The notes below the pieces were generated by a model, which saw only the letters and a list, made by a program, of their open reading frames with translations, did no database searches and was not told the DNA's origin. This document shows positions 63,060 to 64,000 of a DNA stretch of 64,000 nt, piece by piece. Position numbers and translations under genes: made by a program. How positions within the stretch are numbered: position 1 is the first letter of the stretch; every line of letters begins with the position of its first letter. This DNA is from Streptomyces lincolnensis (GTDB lineage: Bacteria; Actinomycetota; Actinomycetes; Streptomycetales; Streptomycetaceae). The DNA lies in assembly GCF_001685355.1 (NCBI RefSeq), contig NZ_CP016438.1, forward strand, positions 2,356,001 through 2,420,000. The letters run 5' to 3'.

Positions 63060-63728
63060 ATGAAGCGTCTCGGACCGCTTGCCACTCTGCTCGCGGGACT
63101 GCTGCTCGGCCTGTTCATGCTCTCGCTCAACGCGACCACCGGGGAGAAGACCGCCTCGTCCTCGGGGTACCAGTCGCCCGACACCAAGGCGTCACCGAAG
63201 CCCTCCGGGACGAGCCCGTCGCCCTCGCCCACGAACTCACCCACGAAACCGCCGCCGGCACCCGTGCCCGACGCCGGCTACGCGGGCCGTACCGACGACG
63301 ACTCCGCCTCCGTCGCCGTGACCACCGAGGACGGCAAGGCGGTCGCGTACTACTGCGACGGCCGCACCAAGGAGGCGTGGCTCAAGGGCGACGTCGAGGA
63401 CGACGGGTCCATGAGGCTCACCGGCAAGAACGGCGCCGAACTGAACGGCACCCTCAAGCAGGGCAAGCGCATCAGCGGCACCGTGACGGTCGGCGGCGGA
63501 CGCCAGGCCTTCACGGCCGACCGGACGAAGGAGCCCGCGCTGTACCGGGCGACCACGACGGTCAACGGCACGGAGACCGACGGCGGCTGGATCGTCCAGG
63601 CGGACGGCAGCCAGGTCGGCATCCTCAACCGCGCGGGCAAGCCTTCACCTGCGCCCCGGATCGACCCCGAGACCGGTGCCGTGACGGTCGACGGCCGGCA
63701 GCTCACGGCCCGTCCCGTCAGCCCTTGA
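63060..63728 (+). CDS. Membrane-anchored extracellular protein, unknown function
   Basis: 222 residues. One N-terminal helix (about 5-25), a Ser/Pro/Thr-rich spacer (35-75), then a beta-rich domain with TEDGKAVAYYCDGRTKEAWLKGDVEDDGSMRLTGKNGAELNGTLKQGK and RQAFTADRTKEPALYRATT. The pattern is that of actinobacterial serine/threonine-rich surface proteins. ATG at 63060 preceded by GGGGGAGG. Divergent from aroH; no operon seen apart from the 40-base gap to the next gene. Confidence 0.7.
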   Translation: MKRLGPLATLLAGLLLGLFMLSLNATTGEKTASSSGYQSPDTKASPKPSGTSPSPSPTNSPTKPPPAPVPDAGYAGRTDDDSASVAVTTEDGKAVAYYCDGRTKEAWLKGDVEDDGSMRLTGKNGAELNGTLKQGKRISGTVTVGGGRQAFTADRTKEPALYRATTTVNGTETDGGWIVQADGSQVGILNRAGKPSPAPRIDPETGAVTVDGRQLTARPVSP

Positions 63729-63768
63729 TCACCTTGCTCCCTCCCGTCGACCTCTCCTGGAGTCGTTC

Positions 63769-64000
63769 ATGACTGTCGACCCGAACGCCGCCACCCAGGA
63801 CTTCCCCTCCCCCGAGCCCGCCCACCGGGCGCCGCATCCCGCCCGCTATCTCGTCCCGGCGCTCGTGGCCGGCGCGGTGGCGGTCGGGCTGGGTGTGTAC
63901 GGCAAGGTTCACGACCCGGCGGGCACCTCGTTCAACCTCGCCGGCTTCAGCAGCACCCAGGCGGTGAAGTCCTGGCTGGCGACGGCCGCGATCTTCTTCG
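63769..64000 (+). CDS. Membrane protein, 3' truncated by window (DUF6529-like)
   Basis: First 77 codons of a gene cut by the window end. Polar Pro-rich start, one helix (YLVPALVAGAVAVGLGVYG), GTSFNLAGFSSTQAVKSWLATAAIFF follows. Similar actinobacterial proteins are tagged DUF6529 and sometimes sit by cytochrome-like genes. CTCCTGGAG-type ribosome site upstream. Confidence 0.6.
   Translation, partial: MTVDPNAATQDFPSPEPAHRAPHPARYLVPALVAGAVAVGLGVYGKVHDPAGTSFNLAGFSSTQAVKSWLATAAIFF

Overview
The window is a roughly 72% GC actinobacterial chromosome segment. Gene content, GTG/TTG starts, streptogrisin-type proteases, a SepF paralogue, a LAXTG-anchored LPMO and dense divergent or convergent gene packing all point to Streptomyces. 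No rRNA, tRNA, CRISPR array, IS element or phage module was seen. The order of the kinase, SGNH lipase, Y-family polymerase/dnaE2, sepF paralogue and der-cmk-tyrA-aroH genes looks like conserved core-chromosome synteny.

Layout. 1-4.6 kb: a membrane Ser/Thr kinase (5' end cut by the window), a secreted SGNH esterase, a secreted subtilisin and a small membrane protein. 4.6-13.9 kb: a surface-polysaccharide locus with a CelD/FemAB-like acyltransferase, two family-2 glycosyltransferases, a polysaccharide deacetylase, a 1279-residue fusion of a flippase with a second polytopic domain, and a convergent membrane-anchored glycoside hydrolase. 14-21.3 kb: an AAA ATPase, a DUF72 protein, a GntR regulator, GNAT enzymes, a methyltransferase, an unannotated-size 44-residue protein, a wall-anchored LPMO and a secreted lipase. 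21.5-28.1 kb: a MarR/cupin divergent pair, then a Y-family-like gene and dnaE2 overlapping by four bases behind two LexA-type boxes, then a membrane protein.

28.2-31.5 kb: two streptogrisin-family proteases flank a band-7 protein. 31.7-38.1 kb: a probable organosulfur uptake and oxidation locus with two flavin monooxygenases, an FAD/NAD(P) protein, an amino-acid-type ABC permease and a divergent binding lipoprotein. The binding lipoprotein is preceded by a 23-codon peptide ending in Cys-stop and then by a hairpin with a short T-run, a typical cysteine-attenuator arrangement. 38.1-49.9 kb: a Cys-rich-tailed protein, SepF paralogue, glutaryl-CoA-dehydrogenase-like enzyme, DHA2 exporter, PIG-V-like mannosyltransferase, PAP2 phosphatase, I78 inhibitor, orphan ctaD, WYL regulator and an unknown protein. 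50-55.8 kb: a branched-chain-amino-acid-type ABC system in which two permeases and one ATPase are fused into one polypeptide, and the separate ATPase has Arg in place of the Walker A Lys. 55.9-64 kb: an Rpf/LysM wall hydrolase with a structured leader, two conserved unknowns, and the housekeeping run der, plsC-like, cmk, tyrA, aroH, then two partly understood membrane or surface proteins, the last cut by the window end.

Most interesting points: the cysteine leader peptide and its sulfur locus, the LivHMG fusion paired with a degenerate LivF, the Y-family-like protein lacking catalytic acids beside dnaE2, and the flippase fusion. All functional calls come from reading the sequence by eye; no database search was run.
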